A stretch of 64,000 nt of DNA from Aliihoeflea aestuarii (GTDB taxonomy: Bacteria; Pseudomonadota; Alphaproteobacteria; Rhizobiales; Rhizobiaceae), in contig NZ_JAAAMK010000001.1 in the NCBI RefSeq assembly GCF_024105665.1, forward strand, positions 434,001-498,000, in the 5' to 3' direction. This document shows, piece by piece, positions 8,602-17,106 of this stretch. The notes under the pieces were generated by a model. It was not told where the DNA came from. It was given only the letters and a program-made list of their open reading frames with translations, and did no database searches. The position numbers and the translations under genes were made by a program. The stretch's first letter is position 1. The number at the start of each line of letters is the position of its first letter.

Positions 8602-8655
8602 CCGTGGTGATTTGCCGGTCGGCTTGCAGCCACGTAAAACAAGTCGCTAAAGGAC
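8602..8655 (+). ncRNA. SAM-II riboswitch aptamer before metZ
   Basis: The segment contains the conserved blocks of the SAM-II (metA-type) aptamer in order: CCGTGGTGATTTG, GGCTTGCAGCCACG and AAACAAGTCGCTAAAGG. CGTGG pairs with CCACG to form the main stem, and the AAGTCGCTAAAG strand supplies the pseudoknot. It lies about 75 bases before metZ, a classical SAM-II target in alphaproteobacteria. Binding S-adenosylmethionine should lower metZ expression. Confidence 0.9.
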
Positions 8656-8679
8656 CGTAAGCCCGTAAAGGGTGTGTGG

Positions 8680-8710
8680 ACCGGCGCGACTTTTCGCGGC
8701 CGGTTTTTTT
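8680..8710 (+). terminator. Intrinsic terminator between SAM-II aptamer and metZ
   Basis: The hairpin ACCGGCGCG/CGCGGCCGGT has one bulged base and a short loop (ACTTTT), and is followed by seven consecutive T (8704-8710). It lies 25 bases after the aptamer and 18 bases before the metZ ATG, so it could stop transcription when SAM is bound. Alternatively it is constitutive attenuation with translation control by the aptamer. Confidence 0.8.
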
Positions 8711-8728
8711 GTGTCTGGATGAAGCCTG

Positions 8729-9919
8729 ATGACGAAATCGAACGAACAGAACTGGAAGCCCGCCACGCAACTCGTCCATGGCGGCACGATGCGCTCGCAG
8801 TTCGGCGAGACGTCCGAGGCGATCTATCTGACGCAGGGATTTCTTTACGACAGTTCGGAAGCTGCCGAAGCGCGCTTCAAGGGCGAAGAGCCGGGCTTCA
8901 TCTATTCGCGCTATGCCAATCCCACCGTCGACATGTTCGAAAAGCGCATGTGCGCGCTTGAGGGCGCGGAAGATGCGCGCGCCACGGCATCGGGCATGGC
9001 GGCGATCTCGGCGGCGCTCCTGTGTTCGGTGAAAGCCGGCGACCATGTCGTTGCCGCCCGCGCGCTGTTCGGTTCGTGCCGCTGGGTGGTCGAGACGCTG
9101 ATGCCCAAATACGGCATCGAGTCCACGCTCGTTGACGGGCGCGACCTGAAAGCCTGGGAGGACGCCGTGAGGCCGAACACCAAGCTGTTCTTCCTCGAAA
9201 GCCCGACCAATCCCACGCTGGAGGTGGTCGACATCGCAGCCGTCGCGAAAATCGCGGATGCGGCGGGTGCGCGGCTGGTGGTCGACAACGTCTTCGCAAC
9301 GCCCTTGCAGCAAAAGCCGCTCGAGCTTGGCGCGCATGTCGTCGTCTATTCGGCGACCAAGCATATCGACGGTCAGGGACGGTGTCTGGGCGGCGTCATC
9401 CTTTCGGACAAGGAATGGATCGATGCGAACCTGCACGATTATTTCCGACATACCGGACCGAGCCTGTCGCCGTTCAACGCGTGGACGCTGCTGAAGGGAC
9501 TGGAAACGCTGCCGATCCGCGTCAGGCAGCAGACCGAAAACGCCGCGCGCGTCGCGGACCATCTGGCCAGCCACCCGAAGATCGAGCGCGTCATCTATCC
9601 CGGCCGCAAGGATCACCCGCAGGCGGAAATCATCGCGCGCCAGATGAAGGGCGGCTCGACGCTCGTCTGCTTCGACGTGACAGGCGGCAAGGCCGGTGCG
9701 TTCGGATTCCAGAACGCGCTCGGGCTTGTCGGGCTTTCAAACAATCTGGGCGATGCGAAAAGCCTGATCACCCATCCGGGGACCACAACGCACAAGAACC
9801 TGACCGAGGAGGCGCGCGCCGATCTCGGCATCCGCCCATCTACGGTGCGGCTTTCGCTGGGGCTGGAAGACGCCGACGACATCATCGCGGACATCGACCG
9901 AGCGCTGGAGGCGATCTAG
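8729..9919 (+). CDS. metZ: O-succinylhomoserine sulfhydrylase
   Basis: A 396-aa PLP enzyme of the Cys/Met metabolism family, making homocysteine directly from O-succinylhomoserine and sulphide. Motifs include SRYANPTVDMFEKRM, the cofactor-contacting ATASGMAAISAALL, SPTNPTLEVVDI, and the Schiff-base Lys in YSATKHIDGQGR (about residue 210). QGRCLGGVI after the lysine is typical of MetZ rather than cystathionine gamma-synthase. It is controlled by the SAM-II riboswitch and terminator upstream. Its stop overlaps the convergent phosphatidyltransferase gene by four bases. Confidence 0.95.
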   Translation: MTKSNEQNWKPATQLVHGGTMRSQFGETSEAIYLTQGFLYDSSEAAEARFKGEEPGFIYSRYANPTVDMFEKRMCALEGAEDARATASGMAAISAALLCSVKAGDHVVAARALFGSCRWVVETLMPKYGIESTLVDGRDLKAWEDAVRPNTKLFFLESPTNPTLEVVDIAAVAKIADAAGARLVVDNVFATPLQQKPLELGAHVVVYSATKHIDGQGRCLGGVILSDKEWIDANLHDYFRHTGPSLSPFNAWTLLKGLETLPIRVRQQTENAARVADHLASHPKIERVIYPGRKDHPQAEIIARQMKGGSTLVCFDVTGGKAGAFGFQNALGLVGLSNNLGDAKSLITHPGTTTHKNLTEEARADLGIRPSTVRLSLGLEDADDIIADIDRALEAI

Positions 9920-10521
9920 CGAAAAACCTGTCCAGCCAGGATGATACGCGACAGGGCGGTGTAGACGCAAAGCGCCGCGAACACATAGGCAAGCATCGGA
10001 AACCATACCGGAAACAGGCAGAAGGCGACGAAGAAGGCGATGGTTTCGCTTGCCTCCATCAGACCTGTCGTGAAGAAAAGCGATTTTTTGCCACGGGTCT
10101 CGGTCGACAATCCGCGCCGTTCGGCCATGACCGAATAGGCAAGGAAGCTCGAACCGTTGACGTAGAAGGACAGGATCAGGACGGCGCCGGCGACCGCGTT
10201 CGCGGATGGATCGGCCAGCACGAAGCCGAGCGGAATCGCGCCGTAGAAGGCGAAATCGAGAACGATATCCAGATAGCCGCCGAAATCGGTCTTTCGCGTC
10301 TGCCGCGCGATCGCGCCGTCGAGCCCGTCGCCGATCCGGCTGGCGAGCAACAGGACGAGGCCAAGGAGATAGGCTTCGAAAGCGATCGCCCCGGCGGCGG
10401 CGAGACCGACGGCGAAACCTGCCAGCGTCACCGCGTCCGCACTGACGCTGCGCTCGACGAGCATGCGCGCGACGCGATCCAGCAGCGGATCGATCGCCGG
10501 TTTCAGCCAGCCGTCCAGCAT
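9916..10521 (-). CDS. CDP-alcohol phosphatidyltransferase family protein
   Basis: A 201-aa integral membrane enzyme with the full family signature in DGLDGAIARQTRK followed by GGYLDIVLDF (the D..DG..AR....G...D...D pattern). The conserved aspartates bind metal and the CDP moiety. About five to six transmembrane helices are visible. Family members transfer a phosphatidyl group from CDP-diacylglycerol to an alcohol such as glycerol phosphate, serine, inositol or choline; the acceptor is not evident here. It converges on metZ with a four-base overlap. Confidence 0.88.
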   Translation of the reverse strand: MLDGWLKPAIDPLLDRVARMLVERSVSADAVTLAGFAVGLAAAGAIAFEAYLLGLVLLLASRIGDGLDGAIARQTRKTDFGGYLDIVLDFAFYGAIPLGFVLADPSANAVAGAVLILSFYVNGSSFLAYSVMAERRGLSTETRGKKSLFFTTGLMEASETIAFFVAFCLFPVWFPMLAYVFAALCVYTALSRIILAGQVFR

Positions 10522-10632
10522 GCGTCGTTCTCCAATTGCCTAGCTTCACCTATCACAATTTCGCCAAGTGGGGTTCATGCGCCGTGAACTTACCGAAATG
10601 GCTCGCTATGAAGGCTGAAAGGCAACAGGCAC

Positions 10633-11025
10633 ATGTATCGCGCAACCACCCAAGGCATAGAAATCACCGTCGAGCCGTTCTATCTGGAAGAACGTTCGGA
10701 GCCTATGGAACAACGCTATTTCTGGGCTTATCGCGTGACTATCGCAAATCGCGGCGACAACGGCGTCAAGTTGGTGTCGCGCCATTGGCGGATCACCGAC
10801 GCGACCGGCCACCTTGAAGAGGTTCGCGGCCCGGGCGTCGTCGGCGAACAGCCGGAACTCGAGCCGGGCGACACCTTTCAGTATACGTCGGGCTGTCCGC
10901 TTACGACATCTTCCGGGTTCATGGAGGGCGACTATACGATGCGCGACGAAACCGGGCAGGAGTTCGAGGTCGCCATCCCGCCATTTTCGCTCGATCTGCC
11001 CGGCGTGCATCGCTCGGTCAACTGA
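10633..11025 (+). CDS. apaG: ApaG family protein
   Basis: A 130-aa protein with the fibronectin-III-like ApaG fold throughout. Typical stretches are [45 protein letters not shown] and [18 protein letters not shown]. ApaG was first linked to cobalt/magnesium efflux; the molecular role remains unclear, and related domains occur in F-box proteins. Its 3' end overlaps by 8 bases the convergent small gene at 11018. Confidence 0.95.
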   Translation: MYRATTQGIEITVEPFYLEERSEPMEQRYFWAYRVTIANRGDNGVKLVSRHWRITDATGHLEEVRGPGVVGEQPELEPGDTFQYTSGCPLTTSSGFMEGDYTMRDETGQEFEVAIPPFSLDLPGVHRSVN

Positions 11026-11269
11026 TCTCGTTTTCTTCGGTCAGGGGAAACAGGTCGCGATCCACCAGAGCGCGACCGAACCGGTACATGATGTCCGCCG
11101 CCAGTGGGCGATCCGCGCCGAGAAAGCGATTGTAGGACATGCCTGCGGCGAAGTTCATCCGCTGCGCCGCTTCCGGGTCGATCTGGTGGATGGCCTGCGC
11201 CAGGAGAACGGCGATCTCGCAGACGGCCTGCGCAATTTCTTCCTCCTGGCCGGCGGAAGGAAGGGTCAT
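11018..11269 (-). CDS. Conserved small protein of unknown function
   Basis: An 83-aa, mainly helical, acidic protein with no signal peptide or membrane segment. The N-terminal half ([20 protein letters not shown]) could be an amphipathic helix. No known motif was recognised. The gene converges on apaG with an 8-base overlap, and the minus-strand small gene at 11330 lies 60 bases upstream, so the two could share a transcript. It is called a gene because codon use, start placement and lack of a competing frame fit, not because of a recognised homologue. Confidence 0.6.
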   Translation of the reverse strand: MTLPSAGQEEEIAQAVCEIAVLLAQAIHQIDPEAAQRMNFAAGMSYNRFLGADRPLAADIMYRFGRALVDRDLFPLTEENEIS

Positions 11270-11329
11270 CGCGGTTCCGATCGGCTTTTATGGTCGGACC
11301 ATCCTGCCATCGGGACAGTTTCGGCTTTG

Positions 11330-11500
11330 CTAACTACCGAACGGACCCGCAGCGCCACTGCCGCAGTCGGGATTGGACCACTCGTCACACGGAGACCCTG
11401 CACCCTGGTCACGCCCGATCGTGTCGGAGGTGACGAGTTCAGCGAAGCCTACCGCGAAGCCCGCAACGACGAGCCAGATTATCGCCAATCTTAAAAGCAT
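11330..11500 (-). CDS. Short membrane-anchored or secreted protein (56 aa)
   Basis: A short reading frame of 56 codons. It begins with a hydrophobic segment (LLRLAIIWLVVAGFAVGFAE, residues 2-21) that could be a signal anchor, followed by a polar tail with two Cys (SPCDEWSNPDC) and glycine-rich end. A GGATGGAAC element precedes the ATG at 11500 at suitable spacing. The layout of one transmembrane helix plus a cysteine pair is typical of real small envelope proteins. Function unknown. Confidence 0.6.
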   Translation of the reverse strand: MLLRLAIIWLVVAGFAVGFAELVTSDTIGRDQGAGSPCDEWSNPDCGSGAAGPFGS

Positions 11501-11609
11501 GTTCCATCCGGTAGCGTTGCCCCCCGCTTGCCGAATTCGAGGCCAGTGTGCAACCGCCAGCTTGATGAAGCTTTAATTCAACCGTTAACAAATACGGCGC
11601 AAATATGGC

Positions 11610-11954
11610 CTATTGCTCGACGCAAATCGCCAGCGGCTCGGCATCCGCGCCCGCCAGTTCATCGAACAGCGATGCCTCATTTCCCTTGTTCCACCACACG
11701 AACCGGTCGCCGACATAGCGAACTCCGGAGCCGGATATGGCGGCGGACGCGACATAACGCTCGCCCTCCCAGTCGAAGATCGCCAGGGAGGCGCTTGCGC
11801 CATTCACATAGCGCACATTCATCACCGGCCCGCCTTCGCAGGCGTAGCTGACGGTTTTATCTTCGATCTCGCCGGGCAAATCGAGCGTCACCTCGCCCGC
11901 ATGCGCCGAACCTGCCAGAAGCATCAGACCGATCGCGATGACAAATTCGCGCAT
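11610..11954 (-). CDS. MliC-like periplasmic protein
   Basis: A 114-aa secreted protein with signal peptide MREFVIAIGLMLLAGSAHAG. The mature part starts like membrane-bound lysozyme inhibitors of the MliC family: VSYACEGGPVMNVRYVNG, then SGSGVRYVGDRFVWWNKG and a final ICVEQ, giving the two cysteines that form the family disulphide. MliC proteins inhibit C-type lysozyme in the periplasm. ATG at 11954 has a strong GAGGAG upstream. It follows hslO on the same strand after a 10-base gap, so it is probably co-transcribed. Confidence 0.8.
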   Translation of the reverse strand: MREFVIAIGLMLLAGSAHAGEVTLDLPGEIEDKTVSYACEGGPVMNVRYVNGASASLAIFDWEGERYVASAAISGSGVRYVGDRFVWWNKGNEASLFDELAGADAEPLAICVEQ

Positions 11955-11964
11955 GCCAATCTCC

Positions 11965-12987
11965 TCAATTCGAAGCGGCGAACTCCGCTGGATCGAATTC
12001 GTATCGCGTCGAACAGAATTCGCACGATACGCTGATCTTGCCACCCTCGATGCTATCCGCGATTTCCTCCGCGGTGAACCCTTCGAGGATGTTCCGGATC
12101 TTGTCGCGCGAACAGGAGCAATCGTCGACGACTTCGGTGCCTTCGAAGACGCGTGCGCCATGCTCGTTGAACAGCCGGTAAAGCAGGCGCTCGGGCGCGA
12201 CGGTCGGATCGGCCAGTTCGTCGGCTTCCACGGTGGAAACGAGCGCCTGAACCTCGGCCCAGGCGTCATCGATCATGTCGTCGACCTCTTCCAAGTCGCC
12301 GTCGCCGCCCGGAAGGTCGGGCATGCGAAGACGCTCCGGCGACTCGGGCAGGAACTGCGCGAGCAGCCCGCCGGAGCGCCAGTGACCGTCAAAACCGTTC
12401 TCGCCCTTAACCATTTGGCGCGCGACCGAGAGGCGAACCTCGGTCGGTATCTGCTCCGATTGACGGAAATAGGTGCGTGCGGCGTCCTCCAGCGAAGTCG
12501 CATCGAGTTGCACGATGCCCTGATAGCGCTGCATATCCTGGCCCTGATCGATAGTCAGCGCAAGGACGCCCTTGCCGAGAAGATCGGCGGAAGACGCCTT
12601 GCCCTCTTCCACCGCATCGGCGACCGCATCGGCATCGAAGCTCGCATAGGCGCGCAACGATCCCGGCGTCGTGAAATCGGCGACCAGCATGTCGACCGGA
12701 CCGTCCGAACGGGTCTGCAGGATGAACTTGCCGTCGAACTTCAACGAAGTGCCCAGAAGAACCGTCAGCGTCATCGCCTCGGCGAGAAGGCGCGCGACGG
12801 CATCGGGATAGTCGTGCCGACCAAGTATTGTATCGAGGATCGGGCCAAGCTGGACCACGCGGCCGCGCGCATCGAGCGGGCCGACCTCGAAGGGAACGAC
12901 TGTATCATCTCCGGCGAAACCGAAATCGCCGAGCCTCGTCTCATGTGCAGACACGGAAACAATCCTATTCTCAAGCCGCCGCTTCAT
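11965..12987 (-). CDS. hslO: Redox-regulated chaperone Hsp33
   Basis: A 340-aa cytosolic holdase activated by oxidative unfolding. The C-terminal zinc-binding redox switch is intact: C290 and C292 (DCSCSRDK) and C322 and C325 (SCEFCSTRYEFD), the CxC plus CxxC arrangement. The N-terminal substrate-binding domain contains LLGTSLKFDGKFILQTRSDG. It lies 70 bases downstream of argF on the same strand and may be read through from the arg operon, a common arrangement in rhizobia. Confidence 0.96.
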   Translation of the reverse strand: MKRRLENRIVSVSAHETRLGDFGFAGDDTVVPFEVGPLDARGRVVQLGPILDTILGRHDYPDAVARLLAEAMTLTVLLGTSLKFDGKFILQTRSDGPVDMLVADFTTPGSLRAYASFDADAVADAVEEGKASSADLLGKGVLALTIDQGQDMQRYQGIVQLDATSLEDAARTYFRQSEQIPTEVRLSVARQMVKGENGFDGHWRSGGLLAQFLPESPERLRMPDLPGGDGDLEEVDDMIDDAWAEVQALVSTVEADELADPTVAPERLLYRLFNEHGARVFEGTEVVDDCSCSRDKIRNILEGFTAEEIADSIEGGKISVSCEFCSTRYEFDPAEFAASN

Positions 12988-13057
12988 GCGGACGGCTTCC
13001 TGAACGTCTCAGGGCTTTCTTTGCTTGCCCGCCACATAGGTGCGGCAGGCAGGCCGA

Positions 13058-13975
13058 TCAAGCGTTGAAGCACCACGCCAATATCGCCTTTTGCGCGTGA
13101 AGCCGGTTTTCCGCTTCGTCGAAGACGACCGAGTTCGGGCCGTCGATGACCTCGTCGGTGACTTCCTCGCCCCGGTGGGCGGGCAGGCAGTGCATGAAGA
13201 GTGCGTCTGGCTTCGCCTTGGCCATCAATCCGGCGTTGACCTGATAGGGCTGGAAGACGTTGTGGCCGCGCGCGCGATGCTCCTGGTTCATCGAAACCCA
13301 CGTATCGGTCACCACGCAGTCGGCGCCCTCGACGGCCGCCGCAGCGCTTGGATGGAAGGCGACGCGACCGCCATTCGCCGTCGCCCATTCGATGAACTTC
13401 GCGTCCGGCTCGCTTCCGCCGGGAACCGCGATGTTCAGCCGGAAGTCGAAGCGGGCAGACGCTTCCGCCAGCGAATGAAGCACATTGTTGCCGTCGCCCG
13501 TCCACGCGAACAGGCGATCCTTGACCGGGCCGCGATGCTCCTCATAGGTCAACAGGTCGGCCATGATCTGGCATGGATGGGTATCGTCCGTCAGCCCGTT
13601 GATGACCGGCACGCTGGCATGTTCGGTCATCTCGGCCAACCGCGCATGATCGGTCGTGCGCATCATGATGGCGTCGACGTAACGCGACAGGACGCGCGCG
13701 GTGTCCGCTATCGTCTCGGAGCGGCCAAGCTGCATTTCCGTTCCCGTCAGCATCAAGGTCTCGCCGCCGAGCTGTCGCATGCCGACGTCGAACGACACAC
13801 GCGTACGCGTCGACGGTTTGTCGAAGATCATGGCGAGCACCTTGCCGTCCAGCGGACGTTCGCGCTCGCCGGATTTGAGACGCGTCTTGCGCGCGCGCGC
13901 GTCATCGAGGATCGCGCGCAGGTCGGCGCTCGAAACGGTGGAAAGGTCTGTGAAATGCCGGAAATTCGAAGTCAT
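13058..13975 (-). CDS. argF: Ornithine carbamoyltransferase
   Basis: A 305-aa enzyme making citrulline from ornithine and carbamoyl phosphate. The carbamoyl-phosphate loop is [20 protein letters not shown], followed by [11 protein letters not shown]. The ornithine-binding DTWVSMNQE and the Cys loop [13 protein letters not shown] are near the C-terminus. ATG at 13975 is used (MTSNFRHF, preceded by GGGATC); an ATG 15 bases upstream is less likely because it lies within the argD stop region. It follows argD after 11 bases, forming an arginine operon. Confidence 0.96.
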   Translation of the reverse strand: MTSNFRHFTDLSTVSSADLRAILDDARARKTRLKSGERERPLDGKVLAMIFDKPSTRTRVSFDVGMRQLGGETLMLTGTEMQLGRSETIADTARVLSRYVDAIMMRTTDHARLAEMTEHASVPVINGLTDDTHPCQIMADLLTYEEHRGPVKDRLFAWTGDGNNVLHSLAEASARFDFRLNIAVPGGSEPDAKFIEWATANGGRVAFHPSAAAAVEGADCVVTDTWVSMNQEHRARGHNVFQPYQVNAGLMAKAKPDALFMHCLPAHRGEEVTDEVIDGPNSVVFDEAENRLHAQKAILAWCFNA

Positions 13976-13986
13976 GATCCCGTTTC

Positions 13987-15192
13987 TCAAGCGGCCGAGC
14001 CGGTCTGTTGCGCCGTCTGCGCCGTCAAGTCCGACGCCGCCTCTCGAATGGCGTCGATACCGAGGCGGATTTCCTCGTCCGTAACGGTAAGCGGGGGCAA
14101 AAGACGAATGACGTTGTCGCCGGCCGGTACGGCGAGGAATTTACGGGCGCGCAGGGCTGCGGTCACGTCGGCATTCGGCAACCGGCATTTGATGCCGAGC
14201 ATCAGGCCGGAACCGCGAACGGTTTCGAACACGTCCGGATATTCGTCGATGATCGATGCCAGCGCCTGCTTCATCAACAGCGCCTTGCGGCTCACTTCGT
14301 CGAGAAATCCGTCCTCGAGCACCACGTCGAGCACGGCGTTGCCGACCGCCATGGCCAGCGGATTGCCGCCGAACGTCGTGCCGTGCACGCCGGGCTTCAT
14401 GCCCGCCGCCGCATCGTCGGTCGCGAGGCAGGCGCCCATCGGGAAGCCGCCGCCGATGCCCTTGGCGATCGCCATGATATCGGGCGCGGCACCCGACCAC
14501 TCATAAGCAAAGAGCTTGCCGGTCCGGCCGATCCCGCTTTGCACCTCGTCGTAGATCAAAAGCAGTCCGTGCTTGTCGCAGAGCGCCCGCAGGCGGTTCA
14601 GCGCATCGGCTTCCATCGGCCGGATGCCGCCCTCGCCCTGCACGGGTTCGATCAGGATCGCGGCGGCCTCGTCGGTGATCGCCTTTTCTGCCGCGTCGAG
14701 ATCGCCGAACGGGACCTGATCGAAGCCCTGCACCTTGGGGCCGAAACCTTCCAGATATTTCGGCTGGCCGCCAGCGGCGATGGTCGCGAGCGTGCGGCCG
14801 TGAAAAGCCCCCTCGAAGGTGATGACGCGATAGCGCTCCGGCTGGCCGTTGGCGAAATGATACCGGCGCGCCGTCTTCACGGCGCATTCCAGCGCTTCGG
14901 CGCCGGAATTGGTGAAAAACACCTTGTCGGCGAAGGTTGCCTCCACAAGTCGTTCGGCAAGCCGCGTCTGGCCGGGAATCTCATAGAGATTGGAAACGTG
15001 CCACAGCGTCCGGGCCTGCGACGTCAACGCCTCCACCAGATGCGGGTGGCAATGGCCGAGCGAATTGACGGCAATGCCGGCCGCAAAATCCAGGTAGCGC
15101 TCGCCCGTATCGGTGATCAGCCACGATCCCTCGCCGCGCTCGAAGGTCAGGGGCGCGCGGGCATATGTGGTATAAAGGGCGGAACCGCTCAT
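13987..15192 (-). CDS. argD: Acetylornithine aminotransferase
   Basis: A 401-aa class III PLP aminotransferase converting N-acetylglutamate semialdehyde to N-acetylornithine. The PLP-binding parts are present: [29 protein letters not shown], the Asp in [15 protein letters not shown] and the Schiff-base Lys in [16 protein letters not shown]. It is first in the argD-argF operon. The leader holds a sigma-70-like promoter and an intrinsic terminator-like hairpin, described separately. Confidence 0.95.
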   Translation of the reverse strand: MSGSALYTTYARAPLTFERGEGSWLITDTGERYLDFAAGIAVNSLGHCHPHLVEALTSQARTLWHVSNLYEIPGQTRLAERLVEATFADKVFFTNSGAEALECAVKTARRYHFANGQPERYRVITFEGAFHGRTLATIAAGGQPKYLEGFGPKVQGFDQVPFGDLDAAEKAITDEAAAILIEPVQGEGGIRPMEADALNRLRALCDKHGLLLIYDEVQSGIGRTGKLFAYEWSGAAPDIMAIAKGIGGGFPMGACLATDDAAAGMKPGVHGTTFGGNPLAMAVGNAVLDVVLEDGFLDEVSRKALLMKQALASIIDEYPDVFETVRGSGLMLGIKCRLPNADVTAALRARKFLAVPAGDNVIRLLPPLTVTDEEIRLGIDAIREAASDLTAQTAQQTGSAA

Positions 15193-15223
15193 GGCGTCAC
15201 TCCGGGGTCAGGTGGCGATCAGA

Positions 15224-15250
15224 AATAAAAAATCCGCCTCAAGGGGCGGG
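15224..15250 (-). terminator. Terminator-like hairpin in the argD leader (possible attenuator)
   Basis: On the minus strand, CCGCC-CCTTGA-GGCGG is followed by ATTTTTTATTT. It sits between the predicted argD promoter and the argD start codon, so it would end transcription in the leader unless bypassed. No leader peptide or antiterminator was identified, so regulation is inferred only from position. Confidence 0.6.
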
Positions 15251-15261
15251 TTTCAGTCAGC

Positions 15262-15290
15262 TTTATCGAGATTCAGAACGCGACTGTCAA
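15262..15290 (-). promoter_or_regulatory. Sigma-70-like promoter of argD-argF
   Basis: The minus strand carries TTGACA (15290-15285), a 17-base spacer, and GATAAA (15267-15262). The -35 is a consensus match and spacing is optimal. A GANTC methylation site (15270-15274) lies inside the spacer. The start of transcription would fall near 15255, just before the hairpin. Confidence 0.65.
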
Positions 15291-15530
15291 TTCTCCACAA
15301 CGCAGCGTCATCTGAACCACGCATCTTGGGGGCAGCCGGCATCGAAACGGTCCCAAGTTGGGGAAAACCAAAAAAACAGAATCACTGTGTCCGGCCGACT
15401 CTTGTCACCGAGTCAGCGCATATTGTAGTTTCCGGGCAGATAAGAACTAGATTTCGTGCGGCGGATCTAATCACCAAGTTCAACGCGGTGCCCAACCGGC
15501 CATTGCCCGGGCGGGAATGGATTCGGATTC
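15270..15530. promoter_or_regulatory. GANTC (CcrM) site cluster between argD and gcrA
   Basis: Six GANTC sites occur in the 364-base gap between argD and gcrA: 15270-15274, 15379-15383, 15397-15401, 15410-15414, 15520-15524 and 15526-15530. The last two are one base apart, 27-37 bases before the gcrA start. GANTC is methylated by CcrM in alphaproteobacteria, and GcrA acts at methylated GANTC promoters, so this is probably a cell-cycle control region. No other gene was seen in the gap. Confidence 0.75.
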
Positions 15531-15556
15531 CGCACATCACTTAGGAGCGTGTCGCC

Positions 15557-16054
15557 ATGAACTGGACCGACGAGCGGGTTGAACTTCTCAAGAAGCTATG
15601 GTCCGAGGGCCTCAGCGCCAGCCAGATCGCGACCCAACTCGGCGGCGTCAGCCGCAACGCGGTCATCGGCAAGGTGCACCGGCTGAAACTGTCGGGACGC
15701 GGACGCGCATCCTCCGCGACGCCGCGAGCCAAGAAGACGGCTCCTTCGGCACCGAAGGGTCCGCGGCCGAGCCGGCCGGTCACCACTTCGATCGGTGCGA
15801 CGGCGCTTCAGGCGCGTTTCGACGCCGAGCCGGACGTGGCGCCCGCGCCGCGCCTTTCGAGCGTGGTCGTTCCTATCTCGCGCAATCTCACTTTGCTCGA
15901 CCTCTCCGAACGCACCTGCAAATGGCCGAACGGCGACCCGCTGGCCGAGGAATTCTCCTTCTGCGGAAACGATGTCGGCGAAGCAGGCCCCTATTGCGGC
16001 TATCACTCGCGCGTCGCCTATCAGCCGGTCGCGGAGCGTCGGCGCAGCCGATAG
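15557..16054 (+). CDS. gcrA: Cell-cycle transcriptional regulator GcrA
   Basis: A 165-aa protein with the characteristic N-terminal DNA-binding motif MNWTDERVELLKKLWSEG then ASQIATQLGGVSRNAVIGK (residues 1-45), a variable Ala/Pro-rich linker, and the C-terminal sigma-70-interacting domain with conserved Cys (RTCKWPNGDP, FCGNDVGEAGPYCGYHSRVA). GcrA binds the housekeeping sigma factor and promoters with methylated GANTC sites to drive S-phase transcription. The dense GANTC cluster upstream suggests autoregulation or CcrM-linked control. Confidence 0.96.
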   Translation: MNWTDERVELLKKLWSEGLSASQIATQLGGVSRNAVIGKVHRLKLSGRGRASSATPRAKKTAPSAPKGPRPSRPVTTSIGATALQARFDAEPDVAPAPRLSSVVVPISRNLTLLDLSERTCKWPNGDPLAEEFSFCGNDVGEAGPYCGYHSRVAYQPVAERRRSR

Positions 16055-16084
16055 AACCAGGTCAAGGAACCGCCCGACTATTCG

Positions 16085-16804
16085 TTAGCGCAGAGCCGCG
16101 TCCAGCATGACGCGGTGGCTTGCGTCCTCCTTCGGACGCTCTGCCGGCAATTGCCGTCCCGTCACGATGAAATAGACCGTCTCCACAATGTTCGTGGCGT
16201 GATCGCCGATCCGCTCGATGTTCTTGGCGCAGAACAGAAGATGCGTGCAGGCCGTAATGTTGCGCGGGTCTTCCATCATGTAGGTGAGGAGTTCGCGGAA
16301 CAGCGACGTGTACATCTGGTCGATATGCTCGTCGCGGTCGCGGATGAAAGGGACGCGCTCGACCGAGCGGGTCGCGTAGAGATCCAGCACATCCTTCAAT
16401 TGAGTGAGTGCGAGGTCCGAAAGCGCCTCCAGCCCGCGAAACAGGCGCGGCGGCTGGCGCGTTTCGGAGATCGCGGCGACGCGCTTGCCGATGTTCTTGC
16501 CCATGTCCCCGACGCGCTCGAGGTCCGCGGCGATCCGGATCGCGCTCAGGATTTCGCGCAGATCGCCGGCCATCGGCTGGCGACGGGCGATCAGTTGGAC
16601 AGCCTTCTCGTCGATTTCACGATGGGCCTCGTCGAGCGCCTTGTCAGCCTCCACCACACGCCGCGCCAACGCCAGATCGGCATTGACCAGCGCGGCAACG
16701 GACTGCTCGACCATACGCTCCGCCTGCCCGCCCATTGCAGCGATGCGTGCTCCCAGCTTGGCAAGGTCTTCGTCGTATGCACGAACGATGTGGGCCGAAT
16801 TCAT
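16085..16804 (-). CDS. phoU: Phosphate transport system regulator PhoU
   Basis: A 239-aa cytosolic helical protein with two PhoU repeats. Each holds the metal-binding E/D-rich motif: the first around DKALDEAHREIDEKAVQL with RIAADLERVGDMGKNI, the second around IRDRDEHIDQMYTSL with FCAKNIERIGDHATNIVE. PhoU restrains the phosphate-responsive kinase PhoR through the Pst transporter. It is separated here from pst and phoB genes, which are not in the window, although a PhoR-like kinase lies 2.3 kb away on the other strand. Confidence 0.95.
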   Translation of the reverse strand: MNSAHIVRAYDEDLAKLGARIAAMGGQAERMVEQSVAALVNADLALARRVVEADKALDEAHREIDEKAVQLIARRQPMAGDLREILSAIRIAADLERVGDMGKNIGKRVAAISETRQPPRLFRGLEALSDLALTQLKDVLDLYATRSVERVPFIRDRDEHIDQMYTSLFRELLTYMMEDPRNITACTHLLFCAKNIERIGDHATNIVETVYFIVTGRQLPAERPKEDASHRVMLDAALR

Positions 16805-17106
16805 TCAACCGCTCCGGAATCGATTTGCTCCAACCTATCGCTTACGCATGACGGAAAAAAGAACCCGCAACATCCGTAGCGCAAAGGCGCGCAAAACAGG
16901 TCAATAACAGCAACGACCGATCCTGTCGGGCATCTCCAGTTTCGAAACGGCGTTAATACAAATCACGGAAACATTTCGACTGGACATCCATTTCCACACA
17001 ACCTTATGGTGCAATCGGTAAAGTTGCGGCAAGGGCGGGGGCCTGTCATGACAATCGAGTTGGAAGCTGCCTTGCGCAACCGTCCGAAGTAGTTCGAGCA
17101 ACCGGC
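16805..17106. other. Intergenic region between divergent phoU and glycosyltransferase genes
   Basis: About 300 bases without a convincing gene; short frames here lack sensible starts. It must hold the phoU and glycosyltransferase promoters, but I could not assign either with confidence. One GANTC site is at 16817-16821. No repeat or terminator was seen. Confidence 0.5.

Noticed and set aside
11573-11590. TTTAA...GTTAAC pattern resembling a CtrA box near the MliC-like gene
   Set aside because: The spacing between half-sites is eight instead of seven bases, so it does not fit the consensus.
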